From: Aulostomus chinensis
Taxonomy: Eukaryota; Chordata; Actinopteri; Syngnathiformes; Aulostomidae
Assembly (NCBI GenBank): GCA_037954235.1
Contig: JBBMOA010000015.1
Span: 22,610,069 to 22,674,068, forward strand
Length of the DNA stretch: 64,000 bases
Direction: 5' to 3'
A program made the position numbers and the translations under genes. Positions 25,201 to 36,787 of this stretch are shown here, piece after piece. Below the pieces are notes generated by a model. It was not told the DNA's origin. It did no database searches and was given only the letters and a program-made list of their open reading frames with translations. Every line of letters starts with the position of its first letter. The stretch's first letter is position 1.

Positions 25201-26951
25201 CCAAAACAACAAATAGAGCATCTTGAGGAACTGTGATGTGGTCAAACACGCTGAACAGCTGTCAAACATCCTAAATATCCCATGAATAGTTCTGACAGTT
25301 CAGAGTTGTAAGTTTGATGTCAGTCCACATAGTAATGTGTGTGTTGAAAGACAAAAAATGTACTCGCTCTGAACTTGCAGTAATTTGGGTGCACACTTTA
25401 CAGGTTTAGATATGTTGCTGTTTAATTCCAACTCACGCTGTATGAGTTTCGATGGTTTGTAACGTAAAGCCAAAGCTCGTGATTAATATGTTCACATAGT
25501 CAGCACCATAGGAGGTTTGTCTCTTCACTGTTGAATTAGGTCATATTCATGAGAGCAGGGGATTGTGATGTCAAATGATACCACACAGTTTCTACATTTG
25601 TCTTTGTCATGTAAGCAATGCATTGTGAGCCTTCTTGGTACCTAACTGTCAATACTGTAACTGACAGCTTCATTTCATTTCAGTGGAGGTTGTTTGCCAT
25701 TTTTCTTTGTATTCTGACAGCAGATGTGGAGCAAACTTTCTGAGGTCACCCTGCTCCCTGTTTGTTAGGATTATCTCTTTACTGGGAGGTGGACACCTTT
25801 CAATTCACCCTCTGTGATTACTTTCACAAAATGGCAATATTAATTTTAGTCACATTTTGCAACTGCATACACTAAAAGAATGTCATCTAAGGTTGGACTG
25901 AAAAGACTTAAGTTCCTCTGAGGTCTTTTTCTGTCAGTGCTGATTTGTAGCAGTGAATTTGAACTATATTTGTTTGATTATTGTAATAAAAATATTCTGT
26001 TAATGAAACTGAATTCCCTGAAACATTGCACCAGCTAGGCTTTGTAGCTGCCTTGAAATGGATGAGTTGAGGAGAAACAGTGGGCACTGTGGATATACAC
26101 ACGACATCCAGCATCCTTCTGATACCAACTCTTGATATTTACTTCAATGACCCATTATACACAGCCAATTAAATGCACATAGTGTATCAGGCTCCTCTCT
26201 CTCTCTCAGCAATGGCTGCAGGAATGGAGACTGGCAGCAGAACAACTCCAACACACAATCCAAATGTCAACAACAACAAAAAAAACAACTGTGAAATGCA
26301 CAAGATGACTTAGCAAATGGCCAGCAATGCACACCTCTGTAAGCAGCAGCAGTGAATTTTGTTTTCCTGTGGAATATCAGTGTTTTTATTGTTAAGTAAC
26401 AGTGTTCTAATATTGCGTATTTGTGCATACAAGAACAGTGAAAAGAAAAAGGAGAACTAAAAAGACTGAAACAGAGGAGATAAAAAGGAGGTCTGAGCAG
26501 AGATTCTGTGTGATGGCTGATGGCCTTTGTGCTCAGCTCATGGGCTGAATGAAAAGAACTCCCTGTGAGTGTGTATGTGAGTGTGTGAGTTTCTGCAGTA
26601 GTGCCGAGGGGTCGCTCCCCTCTTGGCCCTGTTGCTGCTGAATGGAGAGCAGGCAGCATCAGGCCCAGGCAAATGACTACAAGGCCTCCTCAGTGACTGC
26701 AGCACAGGCTGCACCTGGGGGACAAGCCTGCACAGCAGTACAAAAACGCATACAAAGGCCATCACAAGCTAGGCCATCAGGTGTTGTCAACGCTAACATG
26801 ATGGATACGATTGTATTGTTGTTGTTCATACTGAACTGTGTTAATGCTGATGAATCAAAGACAGTGGTCATATGGGCTTTCCTTAGCTACCAGCTATAGT
26901 TTCTGAAACCACATATCCAGAATTTATGACTACATAACAGAACTTCTCATC

Positions 26952-26956
<5 letters not shown>
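22272..26956. other. Intron 3, apart from the MITE-like element
   Basis: Besides the palindromic element at 23475-23796 and an imperfect TG run at 22733-22772, nothing recognisable was found. Confidence 0.45.
23475..23796. mobile_element. Palindromic MITE-like element
   Basis: The ends are imperfect inverted repeats: aacacttt...ggttacattaataact at the left, and attattaatgtacctttat...ggtgtt at the right. Between them lie AT-rich blocks (gttaatgatg, gattaatcaagcatcaa, gttaactaagcatcaaa). No coding capacity. The superfamily is not assigned. Confidence 0.5.

Positions 26957-27022
<66 letters not shown>
26957..27022. repeat. (CA)n microsatellite
   Basis: About 33 pure CA units. Confidence 0.95.
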
Positions 27023-27023
<1 letters not shown>

Positions 27024-28039
27024 GCAGCCATTTCAATGTTACTGAGCAGATAACAAACAAACAAAGACAAGATATTGACATTTTATCAAAATAACAACAT
27101 CCAAATCACAAACATTGGAAAAACAAAACATTTAAAATGCAATATGGTGACATTGCAGAGATATCCCAGCCTGCAAATCATATTCTACAGATTAAAGAGA
27201 AAACCTCTGGTCCAGACCTCTGCCAATGTCTCACCATCATTGTTTAAATATGTTTTCACATACAATGTGAATGATACAGGAATGGTAATTCTGTTTAATA
27301 TTGTAAGTGCCATAACTTTAATATCAATGAGAATAATCACAATTTGATAGTTTTATAAACTCTCTGTCCTTCAGGATCAGGATGCAGCAAAGTCCATCAT
27401 TCTTTACAGCAATCAACAAGCCCTGACACACAGCACATTATTCTAGAAAAGCTTCCAAATGTACTTTATGTTTTTCCTCTCATCCCTGTTTTCTTATTTC
27501 TCAGGTTATATTTGGCAGCACACAAATTATGAATTTAACCCTTCCTGATACCGCAAGGAAGCACATCAACCCCGTGCTTTAATTGCATTACTATGAGTGA
27601 CATGTCACCAATTAAGACACAGTGCCTGTCAGTCTTCATCTTGCTTGGAAATGAAAGGAAGTCCAGGACTTAGGACTTGTTTTAACAAGGATACACTAGT
27701 TGGGCAGAGGGGTTGTACCGTATTTACCAAAAACAAATAGAAAAACAAATTCACAACATTTATTATTGTATCATCAGTGAAATAAATCAAAGGAAAAATG
27801 TGTTTGAGAGTTGCCAACATAAGAATCTGACAGGGAACTTTGGTTGCTGTCATTTTCCCTTGCTGGCTACAAATTAACTTTAAGATCTTTATGACACAAT
27901 GAGTTTATCATCTGCATACATCACAGAAACCAGTAAATCCATTACAGTTAGAGTGGGCCAACAGTTGGTAAAATTGATATTTTTTTAAACTGATACTGCT
28001 ACCTATTTTACTTGATACTCACACAATAAATTCACCCAA
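27023..28039. other. Intron 3, nothing recognised
   Basis: AT-rich sequence between the CA array and the LINE fragment. The open frames lack motifs. Confidence 0.45.
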
Positions 28040-28751
28040 CCATATGCTTGCTAATAGTCCTCTGCAGATGATCCAGAATGCAGCAGCACGTCTGGTCTTC
28101 AACCAGCCCAAAAGGGCACGTCACCCTGCTGCTGGTTTCTCTTCACTGGCTACCAGTGGCAGCCAGGATCAAATTCAAGGCACTTCTCTTGGCTTACAAA
28201 ACAATCACAAGAACGGCTCCAGCCTACCTGGAATCCCTGATCCAGGTCTACTCTCCTTCTCTCCCACTACGCTCTGCATGCGAAAGACGCCTGGTGCTTC
28301 CAGCCCAGCACTGCTCCAAATCCCTAGCCAGACTCTTCTCTTGTGTTGTTCCCAAATGGTGGAACGAACTACCGAACTCTGTGCGTTCTGCTGAGTCCCT
28401 TTCTACTTTTAAGAGACAATTGAAGACTCAATTGTTCAGAGAGCACCTAGGCACTTAACCTGACTCTTCTCCTCTTTGTCCTGTGGGGTAGAATAAGTCA
28501 GAGGGTCCAAGACCCAGCACTTAGTGATTATGTAGCACTAACTGTGTTGTGTGATGTTGTATGTTTGTCAAAAAAAAAAAAGGGAGGGGGGGCGACACTT
28601 CTTCTGCCAATAGATGCAATACCTGTGACCAAATCACAACTGAAGCACTTTTGCGCTTACTATGGGTTTTTCCTTTAGTCTGAATTCTTGCTTGTGTTGT
28701 ACATCGCTTTGGACAAAAGCGTCTGCTAAATGAAATTGTAGAATTGTAGAA
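28040..28751 (+). mobile_element. 5'-truncated L2-type LINE, end of ORF2 plus 3' UTR
   Basis: Two overlapping plus frames give the C-terminal part of a non-LTR reverse transcriptase: IQNAAARLVFNQPKRA in the first, then after a frameshift near 28110 LHWLPVAARIKFKALLLAYK, PKWWNELPNSVR and STFKRQLKTQLF. A 3' UTR follows with an A run and G run (about 28570-28590) and ends in tttggacaaaagcgtctgct with short gaattgta tail repeats, typical of fish L2 LINEs and SINEs that borrow their tails. It lies opposite to DSCAM in intron 3. Endonuclease and RT palm are missing. Confidence 0.85.
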
Positions 28752-30789
28752 TAATCATGATGCAGGTGCACAGCTGCTTTCACAAGTCAACAACTGCCAG
28801 AACCCATATTCAACTTTAACGTCAACTTTACATGGCCAGCTATAATCTGAGTGTTGACTATATTCAGGTGAAGTTATATTACTTGAAATATGAATCATGT
28901 ATCAACTTGGACATCTTAAACCTTATCTTGCTAATAACGGCGAAAACTGTGCTTACAGCTGAGTTTGTAGTACTTTCTGGAAGCTGAAGTATCATTGTAA
29001 CACAGTCTGACAGCCATAAATGTCACAAAAATGCTGCAAAACTCCGGTTGGACTTTGTAGTGAAATTAAGGTACGTGCATGTCTACAATGCACTTAAATA
29101 ATTCCACTAAGACTCCACAGGTATTGATATAATTATCATATACTCCTACTATGAGTAATTCAGGTTAAGGTAGTTAGAAACGGCAGTTTAAATCTATGAG
29201 TTAATCAGTGTAATATTGCCATCCCTATAAATGCAGCTAATAGAAGGGTTTGGCCAAGTTTTTTTAAGGACACACAAAACAGCTACTCATCTTGTAATGT
29301 GGTTCAGAGGGTAAAATTAGGGGGGACAAGTTAAGTAAATTAATTTGTTCTGAATCAAAGCAACTAGTTACAACATGTCTTGATGTGCAACAAATACAAG
29401 GGGATAAGTATTAGAAGAGTAAACTGCCCCAGCTAACTGATAGATCTCTATTTGCTAAGTACAACAAGAATATGTGAGTCAGTAGTGGAGCATGAGATGG
29501 CTGCTCTTTGCTGCTGCTTTGTTAAAAGTCCACTACTGTATATAGCCACTACATCTGACATTTATACTATACTTTTACTTTTTCTGGCCACCCTGACTGA
29601 TTGCATGTTTCATTCCAATGTTCCATTCTTTTCTAATGGACACCAGGGTTCTTTAAGTGGTGTTTTGTTAGTCTGCCCTGCAACAACTCAGAATGTTCTT
29701 TGTCCAGTGAGACTCACACTGAGGGCTGCTGCACATCATGCCTCCAAACTGAAAAGCCCATGTCAATTATTAATGTCCAAGACAGAAAAGCTCTAATTCG
29801 CAAAGTTTCTTTTGTTTATGTCCAGGTGCTGCAATTGTCTTGTGCATTAAACATTAAAATGATGGACACTCAGTTAAGGAGATGAAGGGTTAAGTCATTT
29901 TTGCCTGACGTGTGCATATAGAGTCCTAGACATAGATACACACACACAAAGTGCACTTAAAATGTGTGTGTAGTGCAGGATGAGGGGAATGGACGGTGTG
30001 TCAGTAGGATGCACGCACTGAGTCGTGAATAAAGACCATTTGCTCATGGATTCATAGGCTTCCGTCATCCATTATTTAGCATGGTGGAGAGAGGTGGATT
30101 GGTGGCTGGATGATTTTTCTGACAGCGTTTACATGGTTGATGGCTGTAGATGTGATGAGTTTCACAACACACCATAAACACTTTGTCTTGCCAGTGCAGG
30201 AACTTTTTTTTTAACCTTCCAACAACTAGTTTATGAGTCCAACTTTACTGTACTATGTGAACTTAAAACAGTTCAACAATGCACATCCAAAAGGTCCAGA
30301 CACAAATATCAAAATGAGAACACTTAGAGTATCCATTCCATCAGCACAAAACCCTTCTATGTACCCATATCTGAAAACATGCTGGCAGCAAATCCATTTA
30401 TGGGCAATTAAGAGACTGCTATAGATTTCAGCATGGACAATTTCACCTCAGTGGACAAATGTGAAACATCAACAACATACTAAAAACAGTCACTGGCCAG
30501 TATTTGCCCTCCATCCAAAAAGCAAAATAACATTAGCTCTTGTCTATTGAGTTTGCTAAATGCCCCACATAAAGTGAATTTGCCCCCCAGGGCTGGGAAA
30601 CAATCACGCAGGCGAGTGTTCCATTTAAGTGATTTGAATGATCGGAGTGCCGCAGTGCTTCCTATCAGCCACAGAAATGGGTCAATACACTGAGACTAAG
30701 TGACACGGCTGGCAGCCTGCGCGCCCATTGGAAGACCGGCAGTGGAAAAGCAGTGAGACCTCACTGTCATTGGGTCAGACAGACGTGGA
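28752..30789. other. Intron 3 between LINE and CA arrays
   Basis: No gene recognised. 30590-30735 has moderate CpG content (tgcgcgcccattggaagacc, with a CCAAT-like core) and may be conserved. Confidence 0.4.

Positions 30790-30857
<68 letters not shown>
30790..30857. repeat. (CA)n, UG repeat in the DSCAM transcript, distal
   Basis: About 34 CA units on plus. The DSCAM intron 3 RNA would carry (UG)n here, about 220 bases after the exon 3 donor. Confidence 0.95.
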
Positions 30858-30858
<1 letters not shown>

Positions 30859-30912
30859 CATGGGCCTTGCTAGCTAGTTCAGTGAAAGATAAGTTCATCT
30901 CACTTTTGTGTG

Positions 30913-30917
<5 letters not shown>

Positions 30918-30971
<54 letters not shown>
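30918..30971. repeat. (CA)n, UG repeat in the DSCAM transcript, proximal
   Basis: About 27 CA units on plus, UG in the DSCAM transcript, beginning about 106 bases after the exon 3 donor. Confidence 0.95.
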
Positions 30972-30973
<2 letters not shown>

Positions 30974-31077
30974 CTCCTCTGTCTCAAATCTCATGTCAAA
31001 CAATTTGAGTAAAAGTCAAGCAGCAGATATTTTGAAATATTATGCCGTCATTGATGTAGAAAAAAAAAGCTCCTTAC

Positions 31078-31227
31078 TTTCAGCATTGATTGACATTGTG
31101 TCTTTCTCCCAGGACACAACAGTGATGTAGGCCTCCACTGAGGCAGGGATAATGCACTTGAAGACCGCCACATTGCCTCTCATGGCTTTCTGGTCCTCCA
31201 CCCGGACAGTGTAGGGTTCTCGTAGGA
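31078..31227 (-). CDS. dscam: DSCAM exon 3: first half of Ig domain 2
   Basis: 150 bases encode about 50 residues (121-170) starting V-L-R-E-P-Y, with the near-invariant stretch EPYTVRVEDQKAMRG, the first Ig2 cysteine in VFKCIIP and the core Trp in VVSWEKD. The acceptor is ttcctcctcctag and the donor is A|GTAAGG. Both are phase 1, so exons 1-3 stay in frame. The second Ig2 cysteine is missing here and must come from exon 4, which I could not find to the left. The mammalian end V-S-L-V-S-G is replaced by M-S-I-N-A-E, a variable position. Two (UG)n tracts, in transcript sense, start about 106 bases after the donor. Confidence 0.96.
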
Positions 31228-32507
31228 CTAGGAGGAGGAACAAAAAGGTCTTTTGAGTAGGTGATTGGAAACTAGTAATGGATGATGATTGAGGTGACCC
31301 CAAATAGTCAAAGATTCATTCGAAGGAGCCTAATTCAATAACCAATCTCACAGTTGAAGCCCTCTAAATGATATTGAATAATCTCAGGAATGCCTGTTAT
31401 GCAGGTCATAATTGGCACATTTGAGGGCAGGGCTGAGGGACAGGAGCTTCCTAGTCTGATTGAAGTGTGAAGCTGAGCTGATGTACACCTGACTAGATAA
31501 CATGGCAGTGACTGTACCTCAGCTGTTTGTTATGGTAGATGTTGCTCTTATTTGTTGGTGGGTGTTATTGTTTACTGTGCCCCATCCCTCTGTCATTCTC
31601 TCTATTCTCTTTCTCCTTCCAGCCTGTTCACGTCCCCATTCTCCCCATTCCCCATTCTCTCCCTCCTTCCTCTCTGTCTGTCTTTGTCTTTGGTCCTCTC
31701 TTTCCTTCTCTATATTTGTCTTTTTCCATTATCTAACTTTGTCTCTGCCCCACTTTCCTGCTCTCTCCCCCCAACTGGTCAAAGCAGATTACTGTCCCAT
31801 TGAGCCTGGGTCTGCTCAATGTTCCTGCCCATTAAAAGGAAGGTTTCCTTCACCACTGTTGGAAGATGTGCTTGATCATGGAGAATTTTTGGGTGTAGAT
31901 TCAGTGAAGGAGAGAGGTGCTAGACTTGCTCTACTTGTAAAGTTTCATGAGATAACTTTTGTTGTGATAAGATTGACTTGACTTGACTTGTTGTGCTTAA
32001 GAAACTTCAATTAGTTTACTGTGACGTTTTGTCTAATCTGTAAAATACTATGCTGGTGTTAGAAGTAAAATTATTTTGATGAAAGGTCTACCTTAGCTTT
32101 AAGCTTCAATGACTGTGTGCGCCACAACAGAGTGCCCAGGTGTGACAGAGGGGGAGGGTGATGGTGGAGAGCAAAGAGCGTGAAGATGCATGGAGCCAAA
32201 GCTGGCAGTCTCTTCATCATGAAGCACAGAGATGTGGATGAGATGTAAACCAAATGGTTAGTGGGAAGCATTACCTGTCTAATTGGAACTAATTTTATTT
32301 GATCTTAAAATGTTATTTACTTGTTTTATTTCAGCTGTTTTGTCTGGTATGAAAAAAAGAAAGCCAATGTTGAAAATGTGAATATGGCCTTGGAGCACAA
32401 GCACACTGACAATAGGCAGGACTTCACCAATCACATCCATCAGTTGAAATTCTAAGTTGGGGTAACCCCTAGTCATAACAAGAGAGATCATGAGCAGAAA
32501 AACAGAC
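31228..32507 (-). other. dscam: DSCAM intron 2
   Basis: 1,280-base phase-1 intron between the exon 2 donor GTCTGT and the exon 3 acceptor CTAG. About 500 bases are the TTGAC-tailed repeat at 31500-31998; the rest is unremarkable. Confidence 0.9.
31500..31998 (+). repeat. Common fish dispersed repeat with TTGAC tail, in DSCAM intron 2
   Basis: A CT-rich stretch (31570-31770) is followed by aaaggaaggtttccttcacc, atcatggagaatttttgggt, gtaaagtttcatgagataac and a (TTGAC)n tail at 31975-31992. I recognise this as the 3' end of a very abundant fish retroposon-like repeat. Plus-strand ORFs here are low-complexity readings of it. Confidence 0.65.
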
Positions 32508-32825
32508 CAGCCTTAATGTGAACATCTTGGCTCCTGATTCTCCCTGAGGGGTTCTCCGCTGTGCAATAGTAGGTGTTGTCATGAATGAGTTTGCTGAAGC
32601 TGGAAGGGGGGATGTGGAAGATCTGAAGGGTGCCATTGGGGTGCACATGGCGTATCCCTGGCACATCATAGATCTCCTCGCCGGTGGCCAGGTACCAGCG
32701 CAGTGAGATAGGGGGGACACCCGCGGCGGGACAGGGCACCGATGTCCCCGTGGTGCTGGCAAACACTACCTCTTGCACAGATGCATTGACAAAATATAAG
32801 CTGGAACGTAGATCTTCACAGAAAA
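32508..32825 (-). CDS. dscam: DSCAM exon 2: mature N-terminus and Ig domain 1
   Basis: 318 bases encode residues 15-120, the mature amino terminus and the whole first Ig domain. Visible landmarks are SLYFVNAS, the first Ig cysteine in VPCPAAG, the core Trp in LRWYLATG, the stretch IRHVHPNGTLQIF, and the second cysteine in TYYCTAEN. ASTTGT and HPNGTLQIF fit DSCAM better than DSCAML1. NAS and NGT are potential N-glycosylation sites. The acceptor is ctcttttcctgcag; the donor reads G|GTCTGT, which is weak, followed by a T-rich run. Both boundaries are phase 1. An unusual feature is Cys at residue 17 (VFCEDL), where mammals have Ser, close to the expected signal-peptide cleavage site. Ig1 is part of the N-terminal horseshoe used for homophilic binding. 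Confidence 0.97.
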
Positions 32826-32944
32826 CTGCAGGAAAAGAGAAAAGATGACAGGCACAGATTTTAGAAAAAAACATTATTAAACTCTAACTCTCTCACATTA
32901 CCGAATAATCTTTATTTCCAACTGAAATCTGTTTCAGACAGTTT

Positions 32945-33016
<72 letters not shown>

Positions 33017-33018
33017 TA
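32945..33018. repeat. (TA)n followed by a T run
   Basis: About 27 TA units with two TATG breaks, then about 18 T. It lies 120-190 bases upstream of DSCAM exon 2 in the transcript direction. Confidence 0.9.
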
Positions 33019-34513
33019 AGGAAAAGTGTGTTTTTTCCTCAGATGTGCTTGTGCACACTGCAGTGGAGGAAGTTGCGCTGTCTCTGGATGTCAATTGTCC
33101 ACTATTAGAAATGGCAGTGAGACAGTGGATATGAAATGATAATCAATAGAGGGTCAGACCTGAGTGTATTACTACATGCATGACTTATGCCACACCCTTC
33201 TCTGAAATGTGTGTACAACATGAACACAGAAAAACACACGCGAGAAAAAGTAATTTTCCATATCAATTGAAAAGCTCCAAAGGCAAACTCAGTCCATCAG
33301 TATTCTTAAAAAACAGTTGTTTTAGTAGTGTCATGGGGTAATTTTTTTCAAGAATACATGCATTTCTTGGTGAGAGGAATGTGATAATCCTGAACACAAT
33401 AGAAAGGAAGAAGTGGCTTTATCATGTTGGGATGAGCAAGGTCAAATTGTTGTTTTCATTTTGCCTCATTTCTGCTATTTCCATGTTCTCAGACAATGCA
33501 CCACCACACATTTCTTCTTCACAAACCTAATGCTCTCATTAGAATTCAAAGCCCTCATAGCTGCCATTGTCACCAAAAAGGTTCAGTCTTGGATTTCATC
33601 CAATAATGTATGTTTATTGTATTGTTGGTATATTATAAAACTATTTTGAGACTCTGTTTCCATGATACAATTTGGAAATTGGTTGAAAAACTCACTAAAA
33701 TTTGTACGCATTCAAATGGTGTCTGTCCTGTTCAGTTAATACAGTAGGGCCCGAACAATGGGATTTTAGGGAAGAAGCTTACAGTATATTGTGGAGTAAA
33801 AGAAATCTCACAGCTGATCAATCCACTAATATTCTTTAGAAAAGATCTTAAATAATCATTTCAAATTGAATCAAGCCACTTTCCCTGCACTAAAAAAGGG
33901 TTCACCTAAATATGTGACACAGTGATATTAATAATATTTATTAATTGGCCCCTTAATTGGTATGGCCCTACAATAGAGACACATAACATCCATCAGCCAG
34001 TTTTATTAGTTAAAACTACCAGCAGTCGTATAAGTACCAGTGGATGTATTGGCCTTGGGATCAGATTCCGAATCTGATGTGTCTTTGTGGTTTTTAGGGT
34101 TGATTTTTTTTGTTGTTGTTGAGAACTTGCTTGCTTTGATATGCTTTCCAAACTAAAATCATGGCATTTAATTGGAAAAAGAAAGTCTGGTTTTCCACTG
34201 AATAGCATAAGTTTCCACTGAACGTTTATATTTTGAGTCAGCCACAACAAACCACAATTTACAACAGATATGAGCACTGAGTTCTTGCTTTACTATCTTG
34301 ATAAACATGATTGGAGCTCAGTTCATTGTTCATAACAAAGCAGCAGTATGGCTCTCATCACAAGCTTGATAAAGAAATGATAGTGACTTCATTCACTTTT
34401 TTCAAGACTAAACGGCCAATAAAATGTTACGAGAATTTTATATTACTTACAGCATAAACCCAAAAATATCATTCCAGTTCTAATGAACAATTTATGGTTT
34501 CAGTTGGAAGGCA

Positions 34514-34515
<2 letters not shown>

Positions 34516-34553
<38 letters not shown>
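34516..34553. repeat. (AT)n microsatellite
   Basis: About 18 AT units. Confidence 0.9.
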
Positions 34554-34555
<2 letters not shown>

Positions 34556-35498
34556 CTTAGTTGACGTCACTTTTACTCCACAGTCTACTAAAGTTTCCCA
34601 ATATTTACTCACTTTGTACCCTCAAGTATACAATATTGAATTAAAGAAGCCCGAAAAATTTATTTTAGCTGCATTCACACCCATACAGCAACCCTGGATA
34701 TATCCAAATATTTGATTTGCTACAGCAATGGCAGCATGGAAGACTGAGTGGAATTTCTGAATTCTGTAGACAGCAGCTACATAGAAGCTAAGACATGCTA
34801 ACTTTCACTTGATAATTCTTCTCTTGATAAGGACGAACAGCAGCTAACATGAACAGCAGGTTTCTATCAAGTACTGTAAACACTTGAGCCATCGCTACTG
34901 TATCTCCACAGACTCGGATCTGTGTTAATGTGGCTTCTCGGCGCCTGTCGCCAGCTTGCCTGCCTGTGCGACAGCTGCCAATCCCTGCTCCCTGGAGACC
35001 AAACATTTTAGCGCTTCATAAATTCCTAATGAGCATGCTGAAATCACAGGCCACTTCCACTTGCTGGTCGCTCAACCTGTTACAACAAACAAACACAGTG
35101 GCGTACACATGTTCCAGCACATTTCTAGCAGCACTCACTTCACACATGCAGTACTCAGAGGGCCAGGCCTAGAGGTGTTGAGACGCCAATAGTTGTAGTT
35201 TTTGACAGCTACAAGGTGGTAGTCTCTTCAGCAAGACGTAGCAGCAGAAAAATGCAGAGAAGACGTGAATGGTACTGATAAGTCAGATTTTTATTGATCA
35301 CCACTGCAGCTGCGTTAAAACTTGAACATTAAATGTCACAGATCGTGTAGAGTCAAACATTGGTGTGTCACATTACTAATATTTGTGTTATAGTGAAGCC
35401 TTGGCGACCCATGCAGAAGCACAAATGCATGTTATGTTCTACCTGTGAGGTCTATGAGTCTTGTGTGTGTTTGCCCTGTCCTGTGGCAAATTGATATA

Positions 35499-36063
35499 CA
35501 CTCCTGATCAAAATCTTAAGACCAGTAAAAAATGTGCATGAATTTGCATTTTGCACTGTTGGATCTCAAGGAGGTTCTAAGTAGAGCTTCAAAATGCAAA
35601 AGAAGAAATGGGAACAAGAGACCAAACGTTTTGAGCAGGCAATTTATTGAAAACAACAATTTAACTGGAATAGGCTGTTCATCAGCTGATCAAAAGTTTA
35701 AGACCACAGCCTTTAAAAGCCAAAATCTGAGCAAAACCCAAAAAAGTCTCACCAGCGCTGAGCCGGAGGATCCAAATGTCTGTCCATCAAGACACGGGAC
35801 AATCCTCGTCCCAAATTAAAGCCATTACTGGTGCTGACTGCAGCCCAATAACCATCAGATGGCATCTGAGAAGGAAGGGCTTCAAAAACAAAACAAAAAA
35901 ACGTCCTCAAAGGCCACAAAATTGCTTTTGGCCTTTTGGTCTCTTGTTCCCATTTCTTCTTTTTGCATTTTGAAGCTCTACTTAGAAACCCCTTAACATC
36001 CAACAGTGCAAAATGTATATTCTTTCAATTTTTTAACTGGCTTTAAGATTTTGATCAGGAGTG
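35499..36063 (+). mobile_element. Deleted Tc1-like transposon with long terminal inverted repeats
   Basis: The element is bounded by TA on both sides (35497-35498 and 36064-36065), the Tc1/mariner target duplication. The ends read CACTCCTGATCAAAATCTTA and its inverse. Inverted repeats extend about 125 bases, to a block around ggaacaagagacca, with a few differences. The middle keeps a remnant of an N-terminal helix-turn-helix transposase region (ITIRWHLRRKGFKN) in a plus frame, but no DDE catalytic domain. It would depend on a transposase supplied in trans. Confidence 0.9.
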
Positions 36064-36236
36064 TATGAACCTCACCACTGATGCATTCTGCTGCATGGCA
36101 GCGCATCCCTCCCACATCCCTGTTCAACGCTACATAAATCATTTCAGTATCTGATCTGATTAATGCCAGTATCAGAACACAATTACAATATTTCCAGTTC
36201 CGATATCCCATGTCTGTTTAGCCTAGAGGGTCATAC

Positions 36237-36501
36237 AGTGTGTCTTTGCAGGGCCAACATATATAGACAGACAACCATTCACACTCACTGCCACACCTAC
36301 TTAGAGTATTCGATTAACCTAGTCCCCACTTGATGTCTTTGGACTGTGGGAGGAAAGCAGACTACCTGGTGAGAACCTATGCATTTACAGGGAGAACATG
36401 CAGACTCCACGCAGAAAGACCCCATGCCCGAGCTGGGGCTCCAACCTGGAACCTTCTTGCTGTGAGGTGACAGTGCTAACCACTGCACCACCGTGCCACC
36501 C
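36237..36501 (-). mobile_element. tRNA-headed SINE-like repeat, tail missing
   Basis: The head is at the right end (caccaccgtgccaccc on plus). The body runs through ggactgtgggaggaaag and agggccaacatatatagac, then stops without the GGATGG tail. Confidence 0.8.
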
Positions 36502-36787
36502 TGTGCAAAAGGTGTGATATAGCAAAGCACCTGTTTAACAAGCATTACCACTGATTTATTTCTCCTTTTACTTTTGATATCTTTTTCACATTTTTCAATG
36601 TTGGGAAATATTGTCAGATGGTAAATGTAACATTCCAGTTTACACATTTCTACTACAAATACATTCATCAGGAAAGTATATTTGTCTATTTAATGATACA
36701 TTATTACAAATTACCTTGCTGTCACAGCAAAGAGCAGCAAATATCTAAACCTAAGAACCAAACCTAATGTAAAAATGACATTTTTTA

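Noticed and set aside
26267..26765. 130- and 75-residue minus-strand frames
   Set aside because: No recognisable domain, no convincing splice context, and they overlap each other in different frames.
31502..31981. 159-residue plus-strand open frame
   Set aside because: It reads a CT-rich stretch and a common TTGAC-tailed fish repeat inside DSCAM intron 2; the composition is low-complexity Ser/Phe/Leu/Pro.
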